Of a stretch of 64,000 bases of DNA, positions 11,108 to 23,609 are shown one piece after another. The notes beneath the pieces are model-generated. The model saw nothing but the letters and a program-made list of their open reading frames with translations, was not told the origin of the DNA and did not search any database. The position numbers and the translations under genes were made by a program. This stretch comes from Brachynemurus nebulosus (Eukaryota; Arthropoda; Insecta; Neuroptera; Myrmeleontidae): contig JAPWDM010000023.1 in the NCBI GenBank assembly GCA_035578155.1, forward strand, positions 4,538,154-4,602,153. Reading direction: 5' to 3'. The stretch's first letter is position 1, and the number at the start of each line of letters is the position of its first letter.

Positions 11108-11790
<683 letters not shown>

Positions 11791-12485
11791 CGCTTCTCAA
11801 AATCAGAGATGTAACGTAAGTAGGGGTTACATAAATCAACGTACATATTGTTCGATCTACTGAAATCTAAAATTTAGATCTACATAACTGTAAACACATT
11901 CGATTTAATCGATTTTTCCCGGATGAGAGCTAAACCAACAATTGTTGTGTCACCCCTGAAATAAATTATCGATTTCTGTGATTTTAAAATATACAATAGT
12001 AGTCATTCGTATTTCGAAATAAGTCAGTGTAGAACATGGTGTACATGTAATTATATGTAAACGTGCAATATGTATTATAAAATTTGAACACTTATAAGAT
12101 ATATATATAATAATATAAAACATACATACATATTTATGTAATATTTCATACGTCCAATAAAGCATATCTGTGTTCCCTAGTAGACATAACTAACATTTAT
12201 CAATTTATCAATTTTATCATTTTTTGTCGTTTTTAAAATAAAATCTTTCGATAGATATTTTAATCTTTATAAACTTTATCAATACGCTTTTGCAACATAC
12301 TTGTACATTGTAAGTCAAAGCAAGACTTATTAATTTTAGACATTTGAAAAATTATAATGACTGCTTTCAAATTCAATATCATATTTTAACTTTAGAGTGT
12401 TCAATAAAAATATTCGATTTTTATAGTTTATAGTTTATTAAAGAAATCTATAATTTTGTTACATTATTAATATGTACAAATTCGT
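11791..12485. other. Intergenic, nothing recognised
   Basis: Only short palindromes (for example around 11870 with AAATCTAAAATTTAGATCT) and A+T-rich sequence; no gene. Confidence 0.5.
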
Positions 12486-12960
12486 ATCGACCTGAGCGCA
12501 AGCGGCTTGTGCTTAACTGCTTACAATATATGCTTAAAAACAAGCACACTTACATAGCTTGCTACTTTAATGTACATATATGATATATATGTATATTCCT
12601 ATCTCGCTTTCCATGTACTCCTGAGAAGTAGCCAACGCAAATGGTTGACCATAAACTATGTATACTTGAATCATGGTATGATTTTTATTCACAGAGTGCT
12701 AATGTAAATACAAGAGTATATATTGTACTAGATTTTTTAATACAATAATATGTTAAAGTTGTTAAACCATTTCCGTTGGCTACTTCTCAGGAGAACATGG
12801 AAAATGAGATAGGAATTTACATATATATCATATACATTAAGGTAACAAGGCTAAGTGTCTAAGGCATTGCTCGCTAACGGCTTTCAAATACATATCGCTC
12901 GGCTGCTTGCAAGCACATACGGGCATACTTAGCTTGCTACCAAGGTCGGTAAAATAGAGA
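12486..12960. repeat. Foldback with GCTTGCAAGCACATA modules
   Basis: Central arms 12556-12641 and 12773-12850 pair: CCATGTACTCCTGAGAAGTAG against CTACTTCTCAGGAGAACATGG. Outside them lie modules with TCGCTCGGCTGCTTGCAAGC and TTAGCTTGCTAC that recur inverted at about 15218-15330 and end in AAGGTCGGTAAAATA. The arm core resembles the CTCACTTTCCATGTTCTTGA block of the 13921 and 20441 elements, suggesting a common family. Confidence 0.5.
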
Positions 12961-13215
12961 TATATATGTTGTTACTGTAAAAGCCCATATATTGGTTAAT
13001 CTCAGGTTTTGCCAATAAATCTTAGGATTTACCGACATGAGTTGATAAATGTAAGAATTTATAAAAAAGGAACAATTTTTTCGGGGTTTTACCATTAGAA
13101 ATTAGTACATGCTAGGTTTTACCAGTGACGGCTGGAAAATGTTGGTTTTAGGAATAAAACAATGAGTATTTCTTAATCATTTATTTCAATTAACTATCAG
13201 TCAAAACTTTACATA

Positions 13216-13434
13216 CCGTCGTCCCTCAACTTATTGACAATTTAACTTATTGACAATGATCGTAGTTTACCTCAAGTTATAGACAAACCATCTGTATGTA
13301 CGCATTGCCACACTACGGCACAGCACGTATGACCTTGGGTACATACATATGATTTGTCTATAACTTAAGGTAAACTACGATCATCGTCATTAACTTAAAT
13401 TGTCAATAAGTTGAGGGACGACTGTATTTTTATG
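13216..13434. mobile_element. 219-bp MITE, TA target
   Basis: Inverted repeats of about 60 bp: CGTCCCTCAACTTATTGACA at the left and its complement TGTCAATAAGTTGAGGGACG. TA TSDs at 13214-13215 and 13435-13436. The CAGTCGTCCCTCAACTTATTGA type of end fits pogo/Tigger MITEs. No coding. Confidence 0.7.
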
Positions 13435-13436
13435 TA

Positions 13437-13829
13437 TCATATGAGAGTGATTATTATTAATCATTTATATTACTAATCAGTCAAATTCTTAACTAATTTA
13501 AATTACTTTCATTTGTTATTTCCGTTTATTAATTTTTAGTAATTAGTCATTTTAAAACACTTTTAAAATACTTCTTGAATAGTAAAAAGAAAAAAAAAAT
13601 ATCATCTCACAAACGTTGGCTAATCTAACTGAATCACTGGCTGGCTAATCTAGCACGAGTACAAGACAATGCGCCAAACATATTATGACATGTCTTTTTC
13701 AACATTTATCATGTCTCTGAAGTAAATCCTAAGATCAAAGAACTCCTCGGACTTTTACCATTAAGAGTTGGTAAATCTTAGATTTTACTGGAAAATCTTA
13801 GGATTTACCGTAATTAAAGGTTGTACAGT

Positions 13830-13832
<3 letters not shown>
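13437..13832. other. Repeats of TAAATCTTAGGATTTACC
   Basis: No gene. The near-palindromic TAAATCTTAGGATTTACC occurs at 13016-13033 and 13787-13809 with variants (TTGGTAAATCTTAGATTTTACT), suggesting another decayed inverted-repeat element spanning about 13000-13810. Confidence 0.4.

Positions 13833-13888
<56 letters not shown>
13833..13888. repeat. (AT)n microsatellite
   Basis: About 28 TA units immediately left of the foldback at 13892-14462. Confidence 0.95.
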
Positions 13889-13891
<3 letters not shown>

Positions 13892-14297
13892 GAATTTTAA
13901 GTTGGATCAAATTACAGATAGGGAGCATTCGTAACGCACGTAGCCAAAGTGTCTTGATCTTACTTTTAAGAACATTACACTTGTTTTGAAGTGTTTCTGT
14001 CTTACTTTGGAGATATTTGTATATTCTTGTCTCACTTTCCATGTTCTTGAGAGAAGGGTGAAGATATGTATACATCGTATACATACCTTCACCCTTCTCT
14101 CAAGAACATGGAAAGTGAGACAGGAATATACAAATATCTCCAAAGTAAGACAGAAACACTTCAAAACAAGTGTAATGTTCTTAAAAGTAAGATCAAGACA
14201 CTTTGGCTACGTGCGTTGCGAATGCTTCCATAGTTACCAAATTTGATCAAAATCGGTTCAGTAGTTTCCGAATTTATCCCGGACATACATTGTGACA

Positions 14298-14367
<70 letters not shown>

Positions 14368-14462
14368 TGTCACAATGTATGTCCGGGATAAATTCGGAAA
14401 CTACTGAACCGATTTTGATCAAATTTGGTAACTATCTATAATTTGGTCCAACTTAAAATAGT
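13892..14462. repeat. Foldback with (AT)n centre (14300-14365)
   Basis: Outer arms pair: TTTTAAGTTGGATCAAATTA at the left with its complement at 14440-14458, and TCCGGGATAAATTCGGAAAC with GTTTCCGAATTTATCCCGGA, around a 66-bp (AT)n loop. The left arm is interrupted by the MITE at 13921-14229; the right arm is uninterrupted at the matching point. The text GATCAAAATCGGTTCAGTAG is a common motif of insect repeats. Confidence 0.75.
13921..14229. mobile_element. 309-bp near-perfect palindromic MITE, ATA target
   Basis: Two arms of about 150 bp, nearly perfect complements, meet near 14076. Ends are GGGAGCATTCGTAACGCACG and the complement. ATA flanks both sides (13918-13920 and 14230-14232), while the empty sister arm of the surrounding foldback has one ATA (complement at 14433-14435), proving a 3-bp target duplication. 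Terminal sequence and arm core are shared with the 2.3-kb element at 20441-22782. A 3-bp TSD fits PIF/Harbinger, though ATA is not the usual TWA. Confidence 0.8.
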
Positions 14463-15217
14463 TTTTATCTCAATTATTGACCTTAATATTTTTTTTTTGC
14501 AAATCAAATGTTTATTAAACAATAATAATGTGCATTTATTGTTTAGTTCTATGAATTTATAATAGATGGCGGTGTAAGTTAATTCATCGATACAACTCTA
14601 ACGTCGTTTGACATCTACGTTGCGTAGACACCCGGTAGATGGCGCTGTGTTTCGATTTCTAGATTATACGTTCTATTCCACGTCATACTTACGTGTCTTA
14701 CGTAAAAATAATTTTGAATCGTCTGATTCGCCAGCGAGAAGTGATTTTAATGGTTCCGGTGGGGTAGCAAGAGGTGATAGTAGAACTTTTCCTGATGCAC
14801 AACACGTACCGGTTGCTTCATTGTGGAATTTTAACACTTGACAATATTGGCATATTTTGTTCATCGCACCAATTGTAATTTTAGGGTCTACAGAATAATC
14901 AATATCTGGTGCATATTCGAACGCGAGGCGAACGAATGATGCACGTGTTAATGCGCGGCTTTTTTGCTGCTTCTCTCTGTCGCGTTCTTTGAATATAGCT
15001 ATGCGCCGTTCTCGCGAATATTCTCAATCCCATATGATTTAAAATGGGCTAAACTATTTTCAGCTTTATTAGTAAATATTGATTTGATTGTATCAAAATG
15101 ATACGAAAAAATTAATTCAATCAATTATAGCTACTGAGCCACAGCAACGCGTGGCCAGGTTAGCTAATTACATATTTATGTAATTATTACATGTAATAAT
15201 TACATATATGTATATAT
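14463..15217. other. Intergenic, no gene recognised
   Basis: Includes slightly G+C-richer sequence at 14590-14850 with overlapping frames on both strands (77 and 63 codons) that match no family I know. Nothing supports a gene. Confidence 0.45.
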
Positions 15218-15330
15218 TCTGTATTTTACCGACCTTAGTAGCAAGCTAATTGTGCTCGTTTTTAAGCATGTGCTTGCAAGCAGTCGAGCGATATGTGCTT
15301 GCAAGCCGCTAGCGAGCAATGACGATACGA
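15218..15330. repeat. Inverted copy of GCTTGCAAGCACATA module
   Basis: Complementary to about 12845-12960, with matching TTTTACCGACCTTAGTAGCAAG. The two copies could be the ends of a larger decayed inverted-repeat element. Confidence 0.45.
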
Positions 15331-15387
15331 AGAGGCCCAATGTAATAGCCGTAGTAGTTAGCCGTTAGCCTCTATCGCACTTCAAGG

Positions 15388-17650
15388 GGACGGCACAGCC
15401 TTGAGGTCGGCGATTTAACTGAATTTTTTTTTTTTTTTTTTTTTTTGCTAATAGAGTACACTTAGTATGTTAATATACTAATATAATAGCGCGCACTATT
15501 CAAAAAAACCTGTAAAAAAATTATTAAAAAATTGTAACGTAGCTGGTGTACTTAATAAGCTTAAAAAAGATTGCCGTATAAAAGATCGCCAGTGGTCTAG
15601 TAGTATAGCTGCTGGGCTCGTAATAGTAGGGTCCTACGTTCCAGACCGACTCTGTTCAACACAAGTTTTTCTGTATTAATTTTTTTTTTTTTTTATTAAC
15701 AAGTCTTATTTATTTATAAAACATTTTATTTAAAATATATATTTGTAACAAATCTTTAAATAGGTAGGATAAAATAAAATTAATTATAAAACTTTTAAAG
15801 TAACATTTATTATTATATTTTACATTTATTATTATAGTTTAAATTATTATTAAACTTTACATACAAGACCCAGAGTGATAGTTGTCATAAAAACATACAA
15901 AACAATAATTTTTATTACAATTTGCACAACATATGAATGCATGTCTTTTACAATTACAGGGTGTCTGTTACAATTACAATAATTACAATTAAATAAATGT
16001 TATACTTAAAAGTTTTATAATTAATTTTATGTACGACTGAATCATAAAAGCCTATTTTAATACATTGTTAAGAAATATAAAAAGTATTACTTTTTGGCAC
16101 TACACACACCGGCAGAATTAGCGGAACATACAAAAAATCTGTAAAAATCAAACAAACCATTTAATTTCAAGAAAATATTAATCTTATTTAATTATTTACT
16201 TAAAATTAGATGTTTACAAGTCGATATACCTTTATTTTCGGTAGCAAAAACTGTAACCATATAAAATGGCAAATTTTTCGAATCTTATGTCGTCTAGGAA
16301 TAATTTAAGTCAAAGATTATTTAACAAATAGAAAATGAAACACAGCGTTTTAATCCCGCCTGGTTCCTCCCGTGCTCTTATCAAAGCTTCCATTCGTTTT
16401 TCTGTACTCAGAATGATGTTATGTATAGTCTCCTGGGACAGTCTTTGCCATTCTTCAATTATGGCAGTTTGAAGCTCGACCACATTGAGAAGAAACGGCA
16501 TTTGAATTCGAAAGTGACAGACCTCTTAAAAAGAATTGCATCAGTTATAAATAAAAACAAATCTATGGAAAGTCAATTGATTCCTTACTTCAATATTATT
16601 TTAAGTAAAAATGGAAAAAACCCGCCAACTTTGTTTAATAAATAGGTTTTTATATTTTTGTATGTTCCGCTAATTATGCCGGTATGTGTAGTTGCATAAT
16701 GAAAAGCAAAAAGCACTAGTGCCATAAAGAATAGTCTACTTGATAAATTTTAATTTCAATTTTACAATAAACAGAAAACACACTAACTTTATTTGTATAC
16801 CATATTTACTAATGTTGGCATAATTAATATTAACTACACAATCTGAACTATTATTAAAATTTATTCCAGGCAGGTTTTTTTTCTTTCTTTTAGCGAATTT
16901 CGAAAACTCGAAATTCAGCTATTTTAAATATTAATAAGTTTTGTTGAAAAATCTTTTAAAAATACTCCAATATTTTTTATTAGCTTTAGATGACAAATAA
17001 TAACCAAAGCATAGTTTAAACCACGTTTAAACACAATAAATTCGTCTATGCCAACTATATTATATAAAATACGTTTTTTATTTAAAGTATAGACGTGAGA
17101 TTTATAAATTTGATTTTTGTCGATAAATAATTAGAAATTTTAGCAGTCGTACATAAAGCTTTGTATGCAACTTGTACATAATTTGTCTTTATGAACTCGC
17201 CTTTTTTTATTGGCCTCGCTCGCAAGCTCGCTCAGCCATAAACACGGCTCGTTCATAAAGATCTTCATTATGTACTTGTTGCATAAATAGCTATTATTTT
17301 ATCCTATCTATTTAAAGATTTGTTACAAATACATATTTTAAACGAAATGTAATAAATAAATTAAAAAAAAAATTTAATACCGAAAAAGTTTTGTTGAACA
17401 GAGTCGGTCTCGAACGTAGGGGCCTTCTATTACGAGTCCAGCAGCTATACCACTTGACCACTGGCGGTCTTACATACAGTAATCTTTTTTAAGCTTATCA
17501 AGGGCACCAGCTACGTTAAAATTTTTAATTACTTTTTTTACAGGTTTTCTGAATAGTGCGCGCTATTATTTTAATATATTAACATATTAAATGTACTCTA
17601 TCACCAAAAAAAAATTCAGCTAAATCGCCGACCCCAAGGCTGTGCCGTCC
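15388..17650. mobile_element. 2.26-kb foldback element with tRNA-like modules in its arms
   Basis: Arms 15388-15777 and 17295-17650 are complementary: GGACGGCACAGCCTTGAGGT at the left, and the right end GGCTGTGCCGTCC. Each arm carries the same tRNA-derived module (about 15589-15655 plus; 17395-17470 minus): box A-like GTGGTCAAGTGGTATAGC, a loop region GGACTCGTAA, and box B-like CGTTCGAGACC in the right copy. Between the arms lie a nested Tc1-like element (16103-16688) and a smaller palindrome (about 17165-17288). No TSD found. Confidence 0.6.
16103..16688 (-). mobile_element. Deleted Tc1-like transposon
   Basis: Inverted ends CACACACCGGCAGAATTAGC and the complement of GCTAATTATGCCGGTATGTG, with TA at 16101-16102 and 16689-16690. 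The minus strand at about 16501-16360 encodes the C-terminal end of a Tc1-family transposase: N-V-V-E-L-Q-T-A-I-I-E-E-W-Q-R-L-S-Q-E-T then I-L-S-T-E-K-R-M-E-A-L-I-R-A-R. At 586 bp against about 1.6 kb for complete elements, the catalytic core is lost. Nested in the 15388-17650 foldback. Confidence 0.75.
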
Positions 17651-18167
17651 TCTGTTAGTTAATTGTGAAAATAAACGGATCCATAATATAAAAACTGTTT
17701 TTAACGTTTCCAACGATTGAAACTTTAAGTAATATTAATGAAAACTATTATTATAGTCAATATTAAAAGTGAGACCGAGTCTATAGAGTTTTAAGGAAAT
17801 TATTTTTAGCAAATAATTGTTTTATTTATCTATACTTTAGATTATCAATTCTTATTTTCTATACTTACTATTTTATCATTAAACTAATTTTAATATAGGT
17901 ACTATAAAAAAAATTAATTTAATTATTTTTCAGTATTGTTTTAAAGATCAAATAAGTATAAAACTAAAATAAAATAACATTTTTACGTAGGCACAATCTC
18001 AATCAATAAATGTTTTAAAACTAATTAAATACTTAATTGTCAATTCAATACTTAAATGTCAAAACTTGCTAAGCGCTGTTACAACAGAATCTTTTACCTT
18101 TAAATAAATTTGATAATGATGATCCCGTGAAAAAGATTAAGCAAATTACTCAAGAGGACAATAACTG

Positions 18168-18172
<5 letters not shown>
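17651..18172. other. Intergenic, nothing recognised
   Basis: A+T-rich single-copy-looking sequence up to the (AT)n tract. Confidence 0.5.

Positions 18173-18259
<87 letters not shown>
18173..18259. repeat. (AT)n microsatellite
   Basis: About 43 TA units, followed by a duplicated TATTCGTATATGTA motif (18265-18295). Confidence 0.95.
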
Positions 18260-18263
<4 letters not shown>

Positions 18264-18690
18264 TATTCGTATATGTACATATATTCGTATATGTAAAAAT
18301 TGCTAGAGCACTGAATTATTAAAACACAACAAAATAAATTTGTTACTGAAAATTATTTTTATGTATACAAATTTACATTAGATTTTATATATGTATTCGT
18401 GCGTATCGATCGGTAATACGGCATTGCCTTTTTCACTGGATATAATAAAATTAACGAAAAAAGAAAATTAATTATTAATGTAAATTAAAAATATTTGTGG
18501 TTATCATTAAAATTAATAAATGTTGAATTTAAACAAAATATAATGTATTTAAGTCAAATTTCACTTTACCTAACAATTCAAATTATAAAAAACGCAACTT
18601 CAAGCAAAATCGAAACAAAAACATTTTCCCAATCCAGTCATTACATATTATCAATTTTTTTAATGTACATATTAGGAATTCTACACAATG

Positions 18691-18881
18691 GCCGTGTTCG
18701 TTGCTGAGTATTTCTGCTCAAAGTGAGCTATTGGCACATGCGCAATAACTTTTCTATGGAATACGCATGCTCCAAAATACTTCATATTATGAGCACAAGA
18801 GTATTTCGTACTTCATAAAAATGTTCTTGCGCATGCGCTAACAGCTCACTTTGAGCAGAAAAACTCAGCAACGAACACGGC
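18691..18881. mobile_element. 191-bp MITE, GCCGTGTTCG termini
   Basis: Inverted repeats of about 39 bp: GCCGTGTTCGTTGCTGAGTA and the complement ending CAACGAACACGGC. A GCGCATGC motif lies in both arms. A second element with CGTGTTCG ends and a central GCGCATGTGC/GCACATGCGC pair lies at 57490-57692. TSD not evident. Confidence 0.6.
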
Positions 18882-18956
18882 GATTAAAATGAAATAAGAA
18901 ATAAGGGGTGTCGCCATCTAGTGACGTTGAATGAAACTTTAACTTAATTGTTCATA

Positions 18957-19083
18957 GGTATATGTAGGTATTTTTGTACTTCAAAATTCATGAAACCATA
19001 ACGGCATAACGTTGGTGATGACTTTTTTGTCATTTAGTGACAAAAAAATCACGAATTTTGATGTACAAAAATACCTACATATA
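18957..19083. repeat. 127-bp palindromic repeat
   Basis: TATGTAGGTATTTTTGTACT pairs with its complement at the right end (TACAAAAATACCTACATATA). Separated from the MITE before it by about 75 bp and from the next element by 57 bp. Confidence 0.55.
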
Positions 19084-19140
19084 AGTAATTTTTTTTTCTT
19101 TTTTGATGTTTTTAATTTTTTTTCTCTCTAATTATACAAT

Positions 19141-20314
19141 TAGGGTAAAAGCCCCGATTGTGGAACACTATTTTTAGGTATTTCATCAAACTTGCTTACA
19201 AAAATTAATAAATGAATTAAACACCCTTTTTTTTTTCTTAATAAGCATGAAACCAAGTTTTTTTAATCCAATGAATATGTTTTTAAGAAAATATAACCCA
19301 AAAATTTTGATTTATTAATGTTTTGTTTTATAATTTGTTGACATCTATAAAAAAACAGACAGAATATATTAACACCCTTTAAAAAATCAGCACATTGACA
19401 CCTAAAAAAGAACACGTATGTACAACATGAGATACATTACATACCATTCACATACATATTTTGCCATCTTTTCACTCTATGACATAGAGTGACATCTAGT
19501 AGTAAATAGAATGTCAAATTAAAAAATATAGAATGGTTTAAATATTCGATAAAATAAACGACCAAAATCACAGAATATACCAAAATACCACAGAAAAATA
19601 CTATATTTTGTTTCGCCATCTATGTATTTTGGTAAAGTTCTAATCAATTCTAAACCTTCTAAACTAACTTATCAAAATGGCGACAATTTTTCATTATTAA
19701 TAAAATTTTGCAACTTTAAATCAATATTTTTTTATTTATCAATTGACGATACGCTCCGAAATAAAAAAAAATATTAAAAATTTTACGATTTTAAAGCAGT
19801 AAGTAAATATTTTAGACTCAAAAAGAAATTAAAACTATTTATAATATAAATTTTTAGTTATTTTACGTACATGATTTTAGTTAAATACAGAGGTTATATT
19901 GTGTACTGAAAGAAATACACATATATATAAATTACATTTAAACCGAATAAAAAGATGATTTAGCTCTTATAATCTCTTAACTGGACTAATAAAAATTATT
20001 TGTATAGTTTTATTGCGCTAACTTCGAAAATTAACTGGAAAATGTTGAAATTTATAAGGCATGTGTTTCGATAAATAAGCATTGATCAAACGCAAAAGAG
20101 ACACATTCAGCAAAAATTGTTTAATATATATATGTATTTCTTTAATTAAGTAAAGAAACATTAAATGTGAGATGAATTTAAATTGAAAAACAATCATTCT
20201 ATTAATAATAATTTTTGTTATCAGACGTTTCTTTCAGAAATAACTTCATTAAGATATAAATGTCAAAACTGTTTTTCTATTGGATCGCGTTCCACAAACG
20301 GGGCTTTTACCCTA
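19141..20314. mobile_element. TAGGGTAAAAG-TIR element, copy 2 (inverted)
   Basis: Ends TAGGGTAAAAGCCCCGATTG and CGGGGCTTTTACCCTA. Homologous, in inverse orientation, to 6020-7275 along its whole length (for example TTAACACCC and CTCTATGACATAGAGTGACA). TA follows on the right; the left flank is AT, so one side has mutated. Confidence 0.7.
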
Positions 20315-20440
20315 TATCAAAAAATAATTTCCGGCTTCGATGGGGCAAATTTAAAAGTATTAGGAAAAAATTGTTTGATGATTAAAAAACTTTTTTTATT
20401 GTTTTAATGCTAATTTACATGTCAAAATGTTTAAGTAATA

Positions 20441-20970
20441 GGGCCTATTCGTACCGCACGAAGTCAAAGTGTCTTGCTCTTACTTTTAAGAACATTATAC
20501 TTGTTTTGAAGAACTTTTGTCTTACTTTGGAGATATTTGTATGTTCCTGTCTCACTTTCCGTGTTCTTGAGAGAAGGGTGAAGGATATGTACGATGTATA
20601 CCGAACGCTATTACTGACTATAAACTATGTATGCTACAATCATCGTATCATAGAGATGTACACGATATGATTTTACTCACAGAGTACTAATTTAAATACA
20701 AGAGTAATATTGTACTAGATTTTAGATAAAATTTCTTGTTAATACAATAATACGTGAAAGTTTTTAAAAAATGTGTTGTTAATTATTTAGAATTTAGCTA
20801 ATTCACTTGAATGAATTTTTTTTAATGAAAATAAGTTGCGTTTTTAATGACAATAGGAATATTCTTATTGGAACGAGAAAAAATTAAAAAATAAAATAAC
20901 AGAAAATTCTCATATAATTTTTATTTGTATAAATTGAATTATACATATAATTCATTTTATTTATTTATAC

Positions 20971-21013
<43 letters not shown>

Positions 21014-21465
21014 TTTTTTTATTATAATAAGAATTGTACAGAATTTTGATAAGAATTGAATGTAAAATGTTGAACTGGCAAAAATTTTAATAGGTATAAA
21101 GAAATTAGCATTATGAATAATACAATTTTGTTCGTCATTGGCCTGGCCTTTATATAAGGTTAAAACTATTCATTAAGAATTTTTTAGTACATCAAACATG
21201 TATACGAAGTATCCCATGATTTAAATACCTAATTAAAGCCGGTTACACACGGTCTGATCTCATCGGCCAATAAAATAGACATTATTGACGACGTAAAGAT
21301 TCTCTCTCGTGTCTCTGGTGGTAAAATTAGGACTAGTATCGAGTTAAAATATACGCATAAATGTTTAATTGGGGATATAAAATCTAGTAATCCGCCCATA
21401 ATTTGTACAATAGGTATTCTAATGACAATTACACGTATACAAAAATTTTTACTTGATACAGATTC

Positions 21466-21505
<40 letters not shown>

Positions 21506-22090
21506 GATACTTGCGTAATCTTTACGTCGCCAAGAATCAGCTACCCACGCGATGATAATATGATAATTTAGTATTTCAATAGTCATGGACGCTGTTCAGC
21601 GTTAACTTAAACCTAAGTAACTGTGACACAACCTTGTAACTCGTTAACAATTCCACATAATTCCATATAACGTATACTAGTTGTCAAAATAGTGTACCAG
21701 CTGGTCGTTTCGTCATTATAGGTTATGATCTTGATCGTGTTAATTTAAAATTGTACCAAAATAGTCGTTTATACAATCACCAACCTTAATTTTAAATTCT
21801 ATTAAATAAAAACAAAAATTGACGCTTGCTTTATGGTTAATCGTAAACAATCTTTTTTTTTTTTTCTTTAATTAGGTATTTAAATCATGGGATACTTCGT
21901 ATACATGTTTGATGTACTAAAAAATTCTTAATGAATAGTTTTAACCTTATATAAAGGCCAGGCCAATGACGAACAAAATTGTATTATTCATAATGCTAAT
22001 TTCTCTATACCTATTAAAATTTTTGCCAGTTCAACATTTTACATTCAATTCTTATCAAAATTCTGTACAATTCTTATTATAATAAAAAAA

Positions 22091-22169
<79 letters not shown>

Positions 22170-22782
22170 TTACCCAGTACTGTCCTACTGAGTAGTGAGC
22201 GCCAGGTTGGCGTAAAAGTCTATAATAATAATAATAATAATAATAGTATAAATAAATAAAATGAATTATATAATTCAATTTATACAAATAAAAATTATAT
22301 GAGAATTTTCTGTTATTTTATTTTTTAATTTTTTCTCGTTCCAATAAGAATATTCCTATTGTCATTAAAAACGCAACTTATTTTCATTAAAAAAATTCAT
22401 TCAAGTGAATTAGCTAAATTCTAAATAATTAACAACACATTTTTTAAAAACTTTCACGTATTATTGTATTAACAAGAAATTTTATCTAAAATCTAGTACA
22501 ATATTACTCTTGTATTTAAATTAGTACTCTGTGAATAAAATCATATCGTGTACATCTCTATGATACGATGATTGTAGCATCCATAGTTTATAGTCAGTAA
22601 TAGCGTTCGGTATACATCGTCTCTGACATCGTACATATCCTTCATCCTTCTCTCAAGAACACGGAAAGTGAGACAGGAACATACAAATATCTCCAAAGTA
22701 AGACAAAAGTTCTTCAAAACAAGTATAATGTTCTTAAAAGTAAGAGCAAGACACTTTGACTTCGTGCGGTACGAATAGGCCC
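20441..22782. mobile_element. 2.34-kb foldback element, ATA target
   Basis: Arms 20441-21240 and about 21870-22782 are close complements, ending GGGCCTATTCGTACCGCACG at both termini, with ATA at 20438-20440 and 22783-22785. The first 160 bp of each arm are homologous to the palindromic MITE at 13921-14229. The 630-bp loop (about 21241-21870) has no gene. Each arm carries an AAT-type microsatellite (20971-21010; 22094-22168 plus 22221-22245), and the right one holds a unique 52-bp insertion. Confidence 0.75.
22094..22245. repeat. (AAT)n microsatellite split by a 52-bp unique core
   Basis: About 25 AAT units, then a G+C-rich core at 22169-22220 (includes CCCAGTACTGTCCTACTGAG and GTGAGCGCCAGGTTGGCG), then eight more AAT units. 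The equivalent (ATT)n of the other arm (20971-21010) lacks the core. Confidence 0.8.
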
Positions 22783-22785
22783 ATA

Positions 22786-23609
22786 TATTATGTAATGATA
22801 AGGATAAATTATTAATAAGACAAGCTGCGTAGCTCAAGTAGTGCGGTCTAGTGGCATTTTTGTCAAACCTGGCGTTTGACATTTAAAAAAACTAATGTAA
22901 AAAGTTTGTCAAAATGGATTTAAAAGGCGAAAAAAAATAATAATAAATCCTCAATGACAATTAAAACGAATGTAATGTCAATAAAAAAAGTACTTCACAA
23001 CGTCATAAGGGTAAATTTTAATTTTTTTAATACTCTCTATTTGAGTGATTTCCTATAAATTTTGTTGTAAAACTAGCTTGATTTCTATTATCAAAATTGA
23101 AAAATACTACTTTGTAATGTGAATTATAAACTATCTTAGAGCATTACTTAGAGCTCATAGACTATATGTAACAAAAAATGCTTTTCTGATAATTTTTGGT
23201 TATTTTTATTTTAAGATTTAATTCTAAGATTTGAAGTTTTTCTTTTTTTCCTTTATAGAAAAAAAAGAAAAATTGATTAACGACATTGATTAAAGTAAAA
23301 CAACACCATCTGTCTTTCCTCAATACAATTAATTACAATTTGTCACCAATAGTACGTTTCATTCAAAAATTCAGAATATATACCTTTGGATATATTTATT
23401 GTAAATATTTATTTTTAATTATTTATAAAACTTTTCAAATAAATATAATTATAGAATTAAATTACATAATTAGCGCAAGTGCATAATTGCGCGAGTGTGT
23501 AACATGCCTTACAACCGAGTTACGTACTATACTTTATCTACGACTAACGTGAAATTCACAATAATTATTATTTTGGTATAGATACATCAAAATTATGTAG
23601 AACTTGAAA
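22786..23609. other. Intergenic, nothing recognised
   Basis: No bounded repeat or gene between two large foldbacks. Confidence 0.5.

Noticed and set aside
13907..14246. Two near-identical 85-86 residue frames on opposite strands
   Set aside because: They arise because the MITE is a palindrome; the same text recurs at 20407-20670 and 22541-22882 in related foldback arms. Not genes.
22045..22287. Leu-rich frame with a long poly-Leu run
   Set aside because: Translated (AAT)n microsatellite within a foldback arm.
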